A DNA stretch of 64,000 nucleotides. Source: Aureimonas altamirensis (GTDB lineage Bacteria > Pseudomonadota > Alphaproteobacteria > Rhizobiales > Rhizobiaceae). The stretch covers positions 62,001 through 126,000 of the forward strand of contig NZ_BBWQ01000018.1 of assembly GCF_001463885.1 (NCBI RefSeq). Reading direction: 5' to 3'. The number at the start of each line of letters is the position of its first letter. Positions within the stretch are counted from its first letter, which is position 1. A program made the translations under genes and the position numbers. This document shows positions 17,259-27,839 of the stretch, in pieces. The notes under the pieces are model-generated. The model made no database searches, was not told where the DNA came from, and was given only the letters and a program-made list of their open reading frames with translations.

Positions 17259-18107
17259 TCATATGCGCTCCGCCGCCAGCACATTGATGCCACAATGCGC
17301 CGTGGACGAAGTGGAGAGGACAGGCAGCAACACTTCCATTATGGTTTGGGCTTCCTGCGCGAAGCCGTAGGGCGGGTTTATGACCACCAGTCCGGAGCCG
17401 CCGAGCCTGTCTTCGGCACCAAAATCCTCGCGCAGGAAATCGAGCGCCAGAATATCCGGTATGAGGCTGTCCAACAGCGCCTCGTGGAATTGGGCAACGT
17501 CCGACTTTCGCTTGATGGGATACCATACCGCGAACGTCCCGCCCGCCCAGCGGCGAACGGCCTTTTGCAGATGCTCCACGATGCGCCGGAACTCGCCCGC
17601 CTCCTCGAAGGGAGGGTCGATCAGCACCATTCCGCGCTTTTCCTTGGGCGGCAGATGCGCGCCGAGCGCAAGCCAGCCGTCCAGATGAATAGCCTTTACC
17701 TGCACGTCGCCGGCGAAATTATCGGCCAGTGTCCTTGCGTCCTCCGGGTGCAGTTCGTAGGCCGAAAGCCTGTCCTGGGGGCGCAGCAGACGACGGATCA
17801 GCATCGGCGAGCCGGGATAGGCCCTGTGGCCGGGCCGACTGTCGACCGTTTCGACCGCATCGGCGTAGGCGGCCAGAAGCGGGTGCGATCGCGCGTCGCT
17901 TGCCATGAAGAGGTCGATGCCGGCCTTTGCCTCGCCGGTGCGCAATGCCGCCTCGGATGCCAGGTCGTAAACACCGATACCGGCATGGGTATCGTAGACG
18001 CGGAACGCCTTGTCCTTGCGCTTGAAGCTTTCCACAAGCCGGGCCAGAAGCGCGTGCTTGTGCACATCGGCGAAATTTCCCGCATGGAATGCGTGTCGAT
18101 AATTCAA
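17259..18107 (-). CDS. rlmJ: 23S rRNA (adenine-2030-N6)-methyltransferase RlmJ
   Basis: SAM-dependent methyltransferase of 282 aa. NYRHAFHAGNFADVHKH is the diagnostic N-terminus, and the catalytic DPPF/Y-type motif is in GMVLIDPPFEEAGEF. The family normally starts at MNYRH, so the TTG at 18107 is the preferred start; ATG at 18149 would add 14 residues. The protein modifies A2030 of 23S rRNA; older annotation calls it a competence (ComJ) protein. Confidence 0.9.
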   Translation of the reverse strand: MNYRHAFHAGNFADVHKHALLARLVESFKRKDKAFRVYDTHAGIGVYDLASEAALRTGEAKAGIDLFMASDARSHPLLAAYADAVETVDSRPGHRAYPGSPMLIRRLLRPQDRLSAYELHPEDARTLADNFAGDVQVKAIHLDGWLALGAHLPPKEKRGMVLIDPPFEEAGEFRRIVEHLQKAVRRWAGGTFAVWYPIKRKSDVAQFHEALLDSLIPDILALDFLREDFGAEDRLGGSGLVVINPPYGFAQEAQTIMEVLLPVLSTSSTAHCGINVLAAERI

Positions 18108-18246
18108 GTGCTTGCCGCCTTGTCTCGCTTTTGCGAACGCTCCGTTCATGGTTTGCCGGACGCGCCAGGAGTTTGCCGTAGCCATATCGAGGAACTCTGC
18201 CCGCCGGAAGCGTGTTCGTTCCGGATCAATGAAGAGGGGAATATCC

Positions 18247-19359
18247 GTGAGCCATCACAAGCTATTCGAGCCGGTCGATCTCGGTCCCGTGCGCCTGCAG
18301 AACCGTGTCGCCATGGCGCCGCTGACGCGCTCGCGGGCAACGCCGGACGGCGTGCCGCAAGACATGCATATCGACTATTATCGCCAGCGCGCCGGTACAG
18401 GGCTGATCATCGCAGAGGCGACCAACATTTCCGCCGAGGGCCGTGGTTATGCTTGGACACCGGGAATCTGGACCGATTCCCAGGTTGTCGGGTGGCGCAA
18501 GGTGACGGATGCCGTCCACGAGGCCGGCGGCCACATCTACCTTCAGCTCTGGCATGTCGGACGCGTGTCCCACCCCGACCTGCAGCCCGGTGGCGCTTTG
18601 CCCGTGGCGCCCTCCGCGGTCAAGGCGAATGGCCAGAGCTTCACCGAGGCCGGCATGCAGGACATGGTAACGCCGCGCGCGCTGGATATTTCCGAATTGC
18701 CGCGCGTTGTGGACGATTACAGGCATGCCGCCAGGCAGGCCAAAATTGCCGGGTTCGATGGCGTCGAGATCCATTCGGCCAATGGCTATCTTCTGGACCA
18801 GTTCCTGCGCGACGGCGCCAACAAGCGCACCGATGCCTATGGCGGCTCCGTTGAAAACCGGTTGTGTTTCCCGCTAGAGGTGGTCGACGCGGTAACCGAG
18901 ATCTGGGGCCCCGAGCGCACCGGTATCCGGATATCGCCGGTGAGCCCGGCCAACGATCTGATCGATAGCGATCCGGCGAAGGTGTTCGTGCCCTACGTGG
19001 AAGAGCTGTCGCGCCGCAAGCTCGTCTACCTGCATGTCATCGAAGGCGCCACGCGGGGCGACCGCGATGTCAACCGCTTCAAGCCCTGGAGCCTGAAGGA
19101 CCATTTTTCCGGTCTCTACATGGCCAATAACGGCTACACGCGCGAGCTGGCCCTGGAGCGGGTCGACGCAGGCGAAATCGACATGGCCTGTTTCGGCCGG
19201 CCGTTCATCTCCAATCCGGATCTTGTCCGCCGCCTGGAGCTGGGGGCGCCCCTGGCCGAATGGGACGAAAGCACCTTCTATGGCGGCGACGAGCATGGCT
19301 ACACGGACTATCCGGCACTGACGCCGGAGGAGATCGCCCGGTACAGCAGGGCCGTCTGA
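18247..19359 (+). CDS. Alkene reductase, old yellow enzyme family (NADH:flavin oxidoreductase)
   Basis: FMN-dependent ene-reductase of 370 aa, close to N-ethylmaleimide reductase. The opening HKLFEPVDLGPVRLQNRVAM, the flavin/substrate histidine-asparagine pair in HSANGYLLDQFLRDGANKRT, DAYGGSVENR and CFGRPFISNPDL are seen. The GTG start at 18247 has AAGAGGGG 6 nt upstream. It is divergent from rlmJ by about 140 bp. The physiological electrophile is unknown. Confidence 0.93.
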   Translation: MSHHKLFEPVDLGPVRLQNRVAMAPLTRSRATPDGVPQDMHIDYYRQRAGTGLIIAEATNISAEGRGYAWTPGIWTDSQVVGWRKVTDAVHEAGGHIYLQLWHVGRVSHPDLQPGGALPVAPSAVKANGQSFTEAGMQDMVTPRALDISELPRVVDDYRHAARQAKIAGFDGVEIHSANGYLLDQFLRDGANKRTDAYGGSVENRLCFPLEVVDAVTEIWGPERTGIRISPVSPANDLIDSDPAKVFVPYVEELSRRKLVYLHVIEGATRGDRDVNRFKPWSLKDHFSGLYMANNGYTRELALERVDAGEIDMACFGRPFISNPDLVRRLELGAPLAEWDESTFYGGDEHGYTDYPALTPEEIARYSRAV

Positions 19360-19378
19360 GTAGCGCCACGACACATGA

Positions 19379-19401
19379 GCGATCCGGATGTCTCGGATCG
19401 C
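19379..19401 (+). terminator. Perfect 8-bp hairpin after the alkene reductase gene
   Basis: GCGATCCG (19379-19386) pairs with CGGATCGC (19394-19401) around GATGTCT, 20 bp after the stop. Only CAATTTG follows, so it is a weak terminator candidate; a regulatory hairpin ahead of the next gene is the alternative. Confidence 0.4.
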
Positions 19402-19447
19402 CAATTTGAATGAGGAAAGCGGCTGCGTGCTTTGATATAAGGGGCGC

Positions 19448-21556
19448 ATGAACAAGCCGCTTCCCATCGCCAAGGGCCATACGGCCTGCCCGCACGATTG
19501 CCCGTCCACCTGCGCGCTCGAGGTGGACCTGATCGACAGTCGCACCATAGGGCGCGTGCGCGGTTCGGATGCCAACAGCTATACGGCGGGCGTCATCTGC
19601 GCCAAGGTTGCCCGCTACGCGGAACGCGTGCACAACCCCGACCGCCTGATGCTGCCCCTGCAGCGCGTGGGCGCCAAGGGCGAGGGCAATTGGCGCCCCA
19701 TCGCCTGGAGCGACGCGCTCGACATCGTTGCCGACGCCTTCGTGAAGGCAGAGGCACGATACGGCTCCGAGGCGGTCTGGCCGTTCTACTATGCGGGTAC
19801 CATGGGGCTGGTGCAGCGCGACGGCATCAACCGCCTGCGGCATGCCAAACGCTACTCCGGCGAGTTCGGCTCCATATGCGTCAACACGGCCTGGACGGGC
19901 TGGTATGCCGGCACCGGGGCGCTGTCGGGCGTCGACCCGCGCGAGATGGCCAAGGCCGATTGCATCGTCATCTGGGGCACCAATGCGGTGGCAACGCAGG
20001 TCAACGTGATGACCCATGCGATACGCGGCCGCAAGGAGCGCGGCGCGAAGATCGTGGTGGTCGACATCTACGACAACGCCACGATGAAGCAGGCGGACAT
20101 GGCGTTGAAGCTGCGGCCCGGCACCGATGCGGCGCTGGCTTGTGCACTGATGCATATCGGGTTCCGGGACGGAACGGCCGACCGCGCCTACCTTGAGCGC
20201 ATGACCGACGATCCGGCGGGACTGGAAGCGCATCTACGGTCGCGTACGCCGGAATGGGCAGCGGGCATCACCGGGTTGAGCGTCGAGGAAATCGAGGCGT
20301 TTGGCGCACTGATTGGCCATACGCCGCGTACCTATTTTCGCCTCGGCTACGGGTTCACACGCCAGCGCAATGGCGCGGTGGCGATGCACGCCGCTTCCTG
20401 CGTGCCTGCCGTGTTCGGACACTGGCAGCATGAAGGCGGCGGGGCCTTCCATACGAATGGCGGCATATTCGGGCTCAACAAGAGTTTCGTTGAGGGCGGC
20501 TCCTACGAAGACCCGTCGATCCGCCACCTCGACCAGACCCAGTTCGGCCGTGTTTTGACGGGCGATGCGGCTGCCCTGCAGGGTGGCCCGCCGGTTACGG
20601 CGATGCTGGTGCAGAACACCAATCCGGCCAATGTCTGCCCGGAGCAGCGGCTGGTGCATGAAGGGCTGATGCGCGACGATCACTTCGTCGCCGTGCACGA
20701 GCAGTTCATGACCGATACCGCGAAGCTGGCCGACCTTGTGCTGCCGGCAACGATGTTTCTGGAGCATGACGACATCTATCGCGGCGGTGGCCAGAGCCAC
20801 ATCCTGCTTGGGCCCAAGCTGATCGACGGGCCGGATACGGTCCGCAGCAACCACTTCGTGATCGAGGAACTGGCGAAGCGGCTTGGCGTCGCAGACCGCC
20901 CGGGCTTTGGCCTGACCGAGCGCGAGCATATCGACCGGATGCTGAAGACAAGCGGCTATTCCGGCGGGCTGGCGGAATTGGAAGACAAGCAGTGGCTGGA
21001 TGTGCAGCCGGCCTTCGAGAAGGCGCATTTCATTGACGGCTTCGGCTGGGCGGACGGAAAGTTTCGTTTCAGCCCGGACTGGACGGGCATGCGCCCCGGA
21101 ACCCAGCCGAACGAGCGCATGGGCCTGCTTGGCGACTATCACAGGCTTCCGGACTTCCCCGACCATGTGACGCTGATCGAGGAAGCGGATGAGAAACATC
21201 CGTTCCGCCTGGCCACGTCGCCGGCGCGGCAGTTTCTGAACTCGACCTTCGCGGAGACGAAAGGCTCACAGCAGAAGGAAGGGCGTCCGGAACTGATGAT
21301 GCACCCCGACGATCTCGATCGCCTCGGCCTTGCCGACGGGCAGCGCGTCGTGGTGGGCAACGGGCGGGGCGATGTGACGATGCCGGTCAAGGCAAGCGAT
21401 ACGGTGCGGTCCGGCGTGCTGGTTCATGAAGGGCTCTGGCCCAACAGCGCATTCGAGCGGGGCGAGGGCATTAACGTGCTGACAGGCGCAGATGCGCCAC
21501 CGCCCTTTGGCGGCGCGGCCTTCCACGATACGCGGGTATGGGTGCGCCCGGCCTGA
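19448..21556 (+). CDS. Molybdopterin-dependent oxidoreductase, formate dehydrogenase/DMSO reductase superfamily
   Basis: A 702-aa cytosolic molybdoenzyme without a Tat signal. The N-terminal [4Fe-4S] ligands are Cys14, Cys18, Cys22 and Cys51 (TACPHDCPSTCA, GVICAKV). The molybdopterin domains follow (VIWGTNAVATQVN, LVQNTNPANVCPEQ, DLVLPATMFLEHDDIY), and the C-terminal dinucleotide-binding domain contains SPARQFLNSTF and MHPDDLDRLGL. No partner subunit or chaperone gene is adjacent. The substrate cannot be told, and annotation is usually only molybdopterin oxidoreductase family protein. Confidence 0.92.
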   Translation: MNKPLPIAKGHTACPHDCPSTCALEVDLIDSRTIGRVRGSDANSYTAGVICAKVARYAERVHNPDRLMLPLQRVGAKGEGNWRPIAWSDALDIVADAFVKAEARYGSEAVWPFYYAGTMGLVQRDGINRLRHAKRYSGEFGSICVNTAWTGWYAGTGALSGVDPREMAKADCIVIWGTNAVATQVNVMTHAIRGRKERGAKIVVVDIYDNATMKQADMALKLRPGTDAALACALMHIGFRDGTADRAYLERMTDDPAGLEAHLRSRTPEWAAGITGLSVEEIEAFGALIGHTPRTYFRLGYGFTRQRNGAVAMHAASCVPAVFGHWQHEGGGAFHTNGGIFGLNKSFVEGGSYEDPSIRHLDQTQFGRVLTGDAAALQGGPPVTAMLVQNTNPANVCPEQRLVHEGLMRDDHFVAVHEQFMTDTAKLADLVLPATMFLEHDDIYRGGGQSHILLGPKLIDGPDTVRSNHFVIEELAKRLGVADRPGFGLTEREHIDRMLKTSGYSGGLAELEDKQWLDVQPAFEKAHFIDGFGWADGKFRFSPDWTGMRPGTQPNERMGLLGDYHRLPDFPDHVTLIEEADEKHPFRLATSPARQFLNSTFAETKGSQQKEGRPELMMHPDDLDRLGLADGQRVVVGNGRGDVTMPVKASDTVRSGVLVHEGLWPNSAFERGEGINVLTGADAPPPFGGAAFHDTRVWVRPA

Positions 21557-21568
21557 GGCGCCAGGGGC

Positions 21569-22225
21569 TCAGGCCGGGCTGACGAGTATCTCGTCGCTCG
21601 CGCCGATGTTGCCGGAGGTCAGCTCGGCCTTGCCGTCGCGATAGGCGACATCGCCGCGCAGCACCATGGCAAGCGCGTGCGGATACAGGCGATGCTCGGC
21701 ACGAAGCAGGCGGGACGACAGCGTATCGGCGTCGTCGCCGGGCACGATCGGTACGGCCGCCTGCGCGATGATGGGGCCGCCGTCCATCTCTTCCGTCACG
21801 AAATGGACGGTGCATCCGTGCACCCGCATGCCTGCCTCAATGGCTCGCTCATGCGTATGCAGGCCCGGAAACAGAGGCAGCAGGGAGGGGTGAATATTGA
21901 TCATCCGCCCAAGAAACCGTTCCACGAAATCGCGACCCAAAAGGCGCATGTATCCGGCAAGGCAGATGACGTCCGGCCGCGCGGCATCCAGGGCTTGCGC
22001 AACCGCCGCCTCGTGCGCCGCCCGATCGGGATAGGCCTTGTGGTCGAGCGCCAGGGTATCAATTCCGGCAGCCGCAGCCGCCTGAAGCCCCTTGGCCTCG
22101 GGCCGGTTGGACAGAACCAGCACGATCTCTCCCGGGAAATCGGCAGCTTTGGATGCCTCGATCAGGGCTTCCATATTGGAGCCGCGCCCTGAAACAAGCA
22201 CGGCGATGCGCTTCCTCTGCGTCAC
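21569..22225 (-). CDS. purN: Phosphoribosylglycinamide formyltransferase
   Basis: Transfers formyl from 10-formyl-THF to GAR in purine synthesis. [17 protein letters not shown] binds the phosphate, [19 protein letters not shown] contains the catalytic His, and [17 protein letters not shown] carries the conserved Asp region. The GTG at 22225 overlaps the purM stop (GTGA) and gives 218 aa, the family length; upstream in-frame sequence lies inside purM and is ignored. Its stop is 13 bp from the convergent molybdoenzyme gene. Confidence 0.96.
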   Translation of the reverse strand: MTQRKRIAVLVSGRGSNMEALIEASKAADFPGEIVLVLSNRPEAKGLQAAAAAGIDTLALDHKAYPDRAAHEAAVAQALDAARPDVICLAGYMRLLGRDFVERFLGRMINIHPSLLPLFPGLHTHERAIEAGMRVHGCTVHFVTEEMDGGPIIAQAAVPIVPGDDADTLSSRLLRAEHRLYPHALAMVLRGDVAYRDGKAELTSGNIGASDEILVSPA

Positions 22226-23292
22226 AGCGACAGGCTTCCGTTGAATGTGACTGCCGGGCCGGCATGCCGCCCGAGGATACGGCCCAGTGGCACCACCGTT
22301 TCGCCTTCGCGCTGAAGCACGGCGCCGACCGTTGCCGCATCCGCCGCCGGCACGACGACGATCATGCCGATGCCGCAGTTGAAGGTGCGGAGCATTTCGG
22401 GCTCGGAAACACCGCCCTGCTGCGCCAGCCATTGGAACACCGCCGGCACCTTGAAGGCGTCAAGGTCGATGTCGGCGCGCAGGTGCTCGGGCAGAACGCG
22501 CGGGATGTTTTCCGGGAAGCCGCCGCCGGTGATGTGCGCCAGCGCCTTGATGCCGCCGGTCTCGCGGATGGCGGCGAGCAGCGGCTTTACATAGATGCGT
22601 GTCGGCTCGATCAACGCGGCCGCAAGCGTGCGGCTGTCGTCGAAGGGGGCGGGCGCGTCGTAGGCGGCGCCGCTCCGCTCCACGATGCGGCGTACCAGCG
22701 AGTAGCCGTTGGAGTGGATGCCGGAGGAGGCGAGGCCGAGGATCATGTCACCATCGGCAAGGCCGGCCGAGGGCAGCAACTGCCCGCGTTCCGCCGCGCC
22801 GACGGCAAAGCCCGCAAGGTCGTAATCCTTCTCGGCGTAGAGGCCGGGCATCTCCGCCGTCTCGCCGCCGATGAGCGCGCACCCCGCCTGGCGGCACCCT
22901 TCGGCGATGCCGGCAACGATGGCTTCGCCCTGCGCCGGGTCGAGCCGGCCGGTGGCGAAATAGTCCAGGAAGAAGAGAGGCTCGGCCCCCTGCACGACCA
23001 GATCGTTGACGCACATCGCCACGAGGTCGATGCCGATCGTATCGTGAAGGCCGGTATCGATGGCGATCTTCAGCTTGGTGCCGACGCCGTCATTGGCGGC
23101 AACGAGCACAGGATCGGAAAAGCCCGCCGCCTTCAGGTCGAAAAGGCCGCCGAACCCGCCGATCTCGCCATCCGCGCCGGGACGCCGGGTAGACTTGACC
23201 AGCGGCTTGATGCGCTGGACGAGTTCGTTGCCGGCATCGATGTCCACGCCCGCGTCGCGATAGGTGAGGCCGTTGGTCTTCTGGTCGGTCAT
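22222..23292 (-). CDS. purM: Phosphoribosylformylglycinamidine cyclo-ligase
   Basis: AIR synthetase of 356 aa, the fifth step of purine synthesis. The N-terminal [19 protein letters not shown], the ATP-site glycine-rich [27 protein letters not shown] and the C-terminal [13 protein letters not shown] are all present. It overlaps purN, forming the usual purMN unit, and is divergent from the permease at 23483. Confidence 0.97.
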   Translation of the reverse strand: MTDQKTNGLTYRDAGVDIDAGNELVQRIKPLVKSTRRPGADGEIGGFGGLFDLKAAGFSDPVLVAANDGVGTKLKIAIDTGLHDTIGIDLVAMCVNDLVVQGAEPLFFLDYFATGRLDPAQGEAIVAGIAEGCRQAGCALIGGETAEMPGLYAEKDYDLAGFAVGAAERGQLLPSAGLADGDMILGLASSGIHSNGYSLVRRIVERSGAAYDAPAPFDDSRTLAAALIEPTRIYVKPLLAAIRETGGIKALAHITGGGFPENIPRVLPEHLRADIDLDAFKVPAVFQWLAQQGGVSEPEMLRTFNCGIGMIVVVPAADAATVGAVLQREGETVVPLGRILGRHAGPAVTFNGSLSL

Positions 23293-23482
23293 TGTCTCGA
23301 AACCTTCGTCTTTGCCGTTCGGTTGACAGAAGCGGGGATGGGAAACAAGTGCAAAACGTACGGAAAAGGCGGGATAATGCGGCTCGGCATCCCTTGACCC
23401 CTTGTCCGGCGGCTGCCTATCTCGTCTTTGAAGCCAGACGGCCGCGGGGCCGCATCCGCCGGGGAAAGAGCAGCACGAGCCA

Positions 23483-24664
23483 ATGGTAAAGGATCGCAGC
23501 CGGCTTCTCCGGCGTCAGGCCATGTTCTGGGGCATCGCCGCCGCGGTGGTGCTGGCCTTCATCTGGCTGTTCAGCTCCATCCTGCTGCCCTTCGTGCTGG
23601 GCATGGTGCTGGCCTATTTCCTCGATCCGATCGCCGACTGGTTCACCCGGCGTGGCCTGTCGCGGCTGACGGCCTCGCTGGTCATACTGGTGCTGTTCGT
23701 CGTGCTGATCATCGCGTTGATCCTGGTGGTCGTGCCGGTCATCTCCAGCCAGATCACCGCCTTCGTCTTCAACCTGCCGCATTATCTGCAGCGCCTTCAG
23801 GTGCTGGCCATCGAGGCGCGCACCGGGCCGCTGTCCTGGCTGTTCCAAGACCAGGAGCAGAGTCTCAGCCAGGATTTCTCCGACATCGTGCGGCAGAGCA
23901 CCGCCTTCTTCACCTCCTTCGTGGGGCAGTTGTGGACGTCGAGCCTCGCGCTGGTCAACTTCCTGTCGCTCTTCGTCGTCACGCCGGTGGTCGCCTTCTA
24001 TCTGTTGCTCGACTGGGACCGCATGATCGACAAGATCGACGCCTGGGTTCCGCGCCAGCATCTGGGCACCGTGCGCCGCCTCGCGCGCGAGGTGGACCGC
24101 TCGGTGGCCGGGTTCGTGCGCGGGCAGGGCAGCCTGTGCCTGATCCTCGGCACCTACTACGCCGTCGGCCTGACGCTCGTCGGTCTCAATTTCGGGTTGT
24201 TGATCGGCTTCTTCGCAGGGATGATCTCCTTCATTCCCTATGTCGGCTCGGCGCTGGGGCTGGTCGTGGCCATCGGCGTTGCACTGGTGCAGTTCTGGCC
24301 CGACTGGGTCTGGGTGGCGGCGACGGCCGGCGTGTTCCTGACCGGGCAGTTCATCGAGGGCAACATATTGCAGCCGAAGCTTGTGGGGGCTTCGGTCGGC
24401 CTGCATCCCGTCTGGCTGATGTTCGCCCTCTTCGCCTTCGGCGCGATGTTCGGCTTCGTCGGCCTGCTGATCGCCGTGCCGGCGGCAGCGGCCGTGGGCG
24501 TGCTGGTGCGCTTCGCGCTCGGCAAATATCTTGAAAGCGATGTCTATTACGGGCGCACCATCGAGCAGCAACCGGCGCCCGTGGTGGAAAGCCTGAACCT
24601 GTCCGCTGCCATCCGCAGCGAATTCTCGCCCCGGGGTGAGGCCGGGGACGGAGGCGAAGCATGA
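23483..24664 (+). CDS. AI-2E family transporter (PerM/DUF20 membrane protein)
   Basis: Polytopic inner-membrane protein of 393 aa with about seven hydrophobic segments: an N-terminal pair ([14 protein letters not shown]..., [17 protein letters not shown]), a soluble middle region, and C-terminal segments around [20 protein letters not shown], the family signature. In rhizobia it sits just before hdaA, as here. Its TGA overlaps the hdaA ATG (ATGA at 24661-24664). The transported substrate is not established; AI-2 export is shown only for some members. Confidence 0.9.
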   Translation: MVKDRSRLLRRQAMFWGIAAAVVLAFIWLFSSILLPFVLGMVLAYFLDPIADWFTRRGLSRLTASLVILVLFVVLIIALILVVVPVISSQITAFVFNLPHYLQRLQVLAIEARTGPLSWLFQDQEQSLSQDFSDIVRQSTAFFTSFVGQLWTSSLALVNFLSLFVVTPVVAFYLLLDWDRMIDKIDAWVPRQHLGTVRRLAREVDRSVAGFVRGQGSLCLILGTYYAVGLTLVGLNFGLLIGFFAGMISFIPYVGSALGLVVAIGVALVQFWPDWVWVAATAGVFLTGQFIEGNILQPKLVGASVGLHPVWLMFALFAFGAMFGFVGLLIAVPAAAAVGVLVRFALGKYLESDVYYGRTIEQQPAPVVESLNLSAAIRSEFSPRGEAGDGGEA

Positions 24665-25320
24665 GCACGACACGTCAACTTCCGTTCGAGCTGCCGCACA
24701 ACGCGTCCTTCGACCGCGCGGACCTGATCGAAAGCGATGCCAACCAACTCGCCATCGAGGCCATCGACTCATGGCCGGCCTGGCCGCACCCGGTGCTGTT
24801 GATCGCCGGGCCCGTGGGGAGCGGCAAGACGCACATCGCCGAGGCATTCGCGGCAATGTCCGGCGGCCGCCATGCCAGGGCCGGAGACGTCTTCGAGCCG
24901 CAATCGGGCTTCGTGCGCGTGATCGACGATGTCGATCGGACCGACATGGCGGAGGAAGAGATATTCGCCATCGTCAACGCCGCGCGGGCCGGCCTTGGCC
25001 ATGTGCTGTTGACCAGCCGCACGCCTGCTCCGCTTCTGCACCTTCGCCTGCCGGACCTGGCTTCGAGGCTTCGGGCGGCAACCCAGATAGAGCTAGGGGC
25101 GCCCGACGACATGCTGCTGCACGGCGTGTTGGTAAAGCTGTTCGCCGACCGCCAGATGGATGTCGACCCGAAGCTCCTGGCCTATATCCTGTCGCGGATG
25201 GAGCGTTCCATCGCCTCTGCCGAGGCACTGGTTGCACGGTTGGACCGGGAAAGCCTCGCCAGCGGGCGCCGTATCACCCGGGCGATGGTTGCCTCAGTGC
25301 TCGAGGATGGAGAGGCCTGA
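24661..25320 (+). CDS. hdaA: DnaA regulatory inactivator HdaA
   Basis: A DnaA-related AAA+ protein of 219 aa that stimulates hydrolysis of DnaA-ATP when bound to the beta clamp. The N-terminus carries a clamp-binding motif (QLPFELP). Walker A is GPVGSGKTH, the DnaA-like sensor/arginine region RLPDLASRLRAA is conserved, and the DnaA C-terminal DNA-binding domain is absent. It is translationally coupled to the permease gene. In Caulobacter and rhizobia, HdaA limits replication to once per cycle. Confidence 0.9.
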   Translation: MSTTRQLPFELPHNASFDRADLIESDANQLAIEAIDSWPAWPHPVLLIAGPVGSGKTHIAEAFAAMSGGRHARAGDVFEPQSGFVRVIDDVDRTDMAEEEIFAIVNAARAGLGHVLLTSRTPAPLLHLRLPDLASRLRAATQIELGAPDDMLLHGVLVKLFADRQMDVDPKLLAYILSRMERSIASAEALVARLDRESLASGRRITRAMVASVLEDGEA

Positions 25321-25394
25321 CCGTCATCAAAGCGTCGCCGCACGCGGCTATGCGCCTAGCAGTTTTGTCCTAAGATGACGGCGGGAAGAATCGA

Positions 25395-27839
25395 GTGAGC
25401 GAGATGAGCGGCAAGACCACCCGTAGCAAAACCGGCGCAACGGCAGAGCAGCCCGCACGGCGGGCGGCCCCTCGCAAGCGCAAGGAGCCGGCCATCGCCA
25501 AGGCGGATGTCGAGCGTGCGGAGGTGGCGGCAGCCGCCGTAGTGGACGGGCTCGTCGGTAACCTGGCAGCGACCGCGGTGGTAACCGCAGCTCATGCCGG
25601 CGCGGACGGGATGTCACCTGCCATGATGCCGGACCGTCCGCTGATGGAAGCGATCGGCGTCGTTCCGGTCGCCCCGCGAATCGACAATCCGCCCGCCGCC
25701 GACGAATTGCCGGCCGACCGCTTCGTGAACCGCGAGTTCTCGTGGCTGCAGTTCAACCGCCGCGTGCTCGAAGAGGCGGAAAACACCAAGCATCCGCTGC
25801 TGGAGCGGCTGCGCTTCCTGTCGATCTCGGCCGACAATCTGGACGAGTTCTTCATGGTGCGCGTGGCCGGGCTGGCGGGCCAGGTGCGTGAGAAGATACC
25901 GGTGCGCAGCGCCGACGGGCTTCTGCCGCAGGAGCAGCTTGACAGGGTCCTGGACGAGGTCGAGCTTCTTCAATCCGCGCAGCAGGCGACGCTTGCGGAT
26001 CTGGTCAAGGCGCTGAAGGCCGAGCGCATCAACATCGTCGCCGCCGGAGAGTTGAAGAAACCCGACCGCGAATGGCTGGAGCGCCATTTCGACGAGACCA
26101 TCTTTCCGGTGCTGACGCCGCTGTCGATCGATCCGGCGCACCCGTTTCCCTTCATTCCCAATCTGGGATTCTCGATGGCGCTGTCGCTGGTCCGCGAGCG
26201 CGATTCCCACCGCATGAACGCGCTTCTGCGCCTGCCGGTCGCCTTGCAGCGCTTTATCGAGATGCCGGTGACGCCGGCCGGCGAAAACCGCTTCGTGCCG
26301 CTGGAAAGCGTCGTCGCGCTTTTCATCGGGCGGCTGTTCCCCGGCTACAGGGTGCGCGGGCAGGGCACGTTCCGCCTGATCCGCGATTCCGATATCGAAG
26401 TGGAGGAAGAGGCGGAAGACCTCGTCCGCCTGTTCGAATCCGCGCTCAAGCGGCGGCGGCGCGGCTCGGTGATCCGCATCGAGTTCGATTCGGTGATGCC
26501 CGAGAGCCTGCGCAACTTCGTTGCCACCGAACTGGCCGTGGCCGAAAACCGCGTCTCGGTGATGGATGGCATGCTGGCGCTCGACGCCGTGTCGCAGATC
26601 GTGAAGCTGCCGCGCGAGGACCTGAAGTTCGAGCCCTACATACCGCGGTTCCCGGAGCGTATCCGCGAGCATAATGGCGACTGCTTCGCCGCCATCCGCG
26701 AGAAGGACATCGTCGTCCATCACCCCTACGAATCCTTCGACGTGGTGGTGCAGTTCCTGCGTCAGGCGGCATCGGACCCGAATGTGGTCGCGATCAAGCA
26801 GACCCTGTACCGCACCTCCAACGACTCGCCCATCGTGCGCGCGCTCATCGACGCGGCCGAGGCCGGCAAGTCGGTCACGGCGCTCGTGGAGCTGAAGGCC
26901 CGCTTCGACGAAGAGGCGAACATCAAATGGGCGCGCGACCTGGAGCGGGCCGGCGTGCAGGTGGTGTTCGGCTTTATCGAGAAGAAGACCCACTCCAAGC
27001 TGTCGCTCGTCGTGCGGCGCGAGGAAGGGCGGATGGTGTCGTTCGTGCATATGGGCACGGGAAACTACCACCCGATCACCGCGCGCATCTATACCGACCT
27101 GTCCTACTTCACGGCCGACCCGGACATCGCACACGACGTGTCGATGATCTTCAACTACATCACCGGCTATGCGGAGCCGACGGAACTGCGCAAGCTTGCC
27201 GTCTCGCCGCTGAACCTGCGCCAGCGCATCATCCAGCATATCGAGGAAGAGGTGCAGCACCAGCGCGCCGGGCGCAGCGGCCAGATCTGGATGAAGATGA
27301 ACTCGCTCGTCGACCCGAAGATCATCGACGCGCTGTATCGCGCCAGTCAGGCCGGCGTGGAGATCGACCTGATCGTGCGGGGCATCTGCTGCCTGCGGCC
27401 GCGCGTACCGGGCCTTTCCGACAACATACGCGTCAAATCCATCGTGGGCCGCTTCCTGGAACACAGCCGAATCTACTGTTTCGGCAACGGCCATGGGTTG
27501 CCATCGGAAAAGGCCATCGTCTACATGAGCTCGGCCGACCTGATGCCACGCAACCTCGACCGGCGGGTGGAAACGATGATTCCGATGGCAACCCCGACCG
27601 TGCACAGCCAGGTTCTGTCGCAGATCATGCTCGGCAATATTCTCGACAACCAGCAGAGTTGGTCCGTCCTGTCGGACGGAACTTCGCGGCGCATCAGCGC
27701 GTCGGTCGGCGAACAGCCCTTCGACGCGCAGCGCTACTTCATGACCAATCCGAGCCTGTCCGGGCGCGGCAAGGCCCTGAAGTCGAATGCGCCCAAGCTC
27801 ATTGCAAGGCAACGCGCGGAGCACTCCCGTTTCGATTGA
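25395..27839 (+). CDS. ppk1: Polyphosphate kinase 1
   Basis: Polymerises ATP gamma-phosphates into polyphosphate. The core begins at about residue 110 ([20 protein letters not shown]). The phosphorylated histidine region [17 protein letters not shown] is near residue 550, and the second catalytic region is in [20 protein letters not shown]. The first 100-110 residues are an Ala/Arg/Lys-rich, low-complexity extension not needed for the fold. GTG at 25395 or ATG at 25404 (MSGKTTRSK) could be the start. ppx follows directly. Confidence 0.96.
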   Translation: MSEMSGKTTRSKTGATAEQPARRAAPRKRKEPAIAKADVERAEVAAAAVVDGLVGNLAATAVVTAAHAGADGMSPAMMPDRPLMEAIGVVPVAPRIDNPPAADELPADRFVNREFSWLQFNRRVLEEAENTKHPLLERLRFLSISADNLDEFFMVRVAGLAGQVREKIPVRSADGLLPQEQLDRVLDEVELLQSAQQATLADLVKALKAERINIVAAGELKKPDREWLERHFDETIFPVLTPLSIDPAHPFPFIPNLGFSMALSLVRERDSHRMNALLRLPVALQRFIEMPVTPAGENRFVPLESVVALFIGRLFPGYRVRGQGTFRLIRDSDIEVEEEAEDLVRLFESALKRRRRGSVIRIEFDSVMPESLRNFVATELAVAENRVSVMDGMLALDAVSQIVKLPREDLKFEPYIPRFPERIREHNGDCFAAIREKDIVVHHPYESFDVVVQFLRQAASDPNVVAIKQTLYRTSNDSPIVRALIDAAEAGKSVTALVELKARFDEEANIKWARDLERAGVQVVFGFIEKKTHSKLSLVVRREEGRMVSFVHMGTGNYHPITARIYTDLSYFTADPDIAHDVSMIFNYITGYAEPTELRKLAVSPLNLRQRIIQHIEEEVQHQRAGRSGQIWMKMNSLVDPKIIDALYRASQAGVEIDLIVRGICCLRPRVPGLSDNIRVKSIVGRFLEHSRIYCFGNGHGLPSEKAIVYMSSADLMPRNLDRRVETMIPMATPTVHSQVLSQIMLGNILDNQQSWSVLSDGTSRRISASVGEQPFDAQRYFMTNPSLSGRGKALKSNAPKLIARQRAEHSRFD

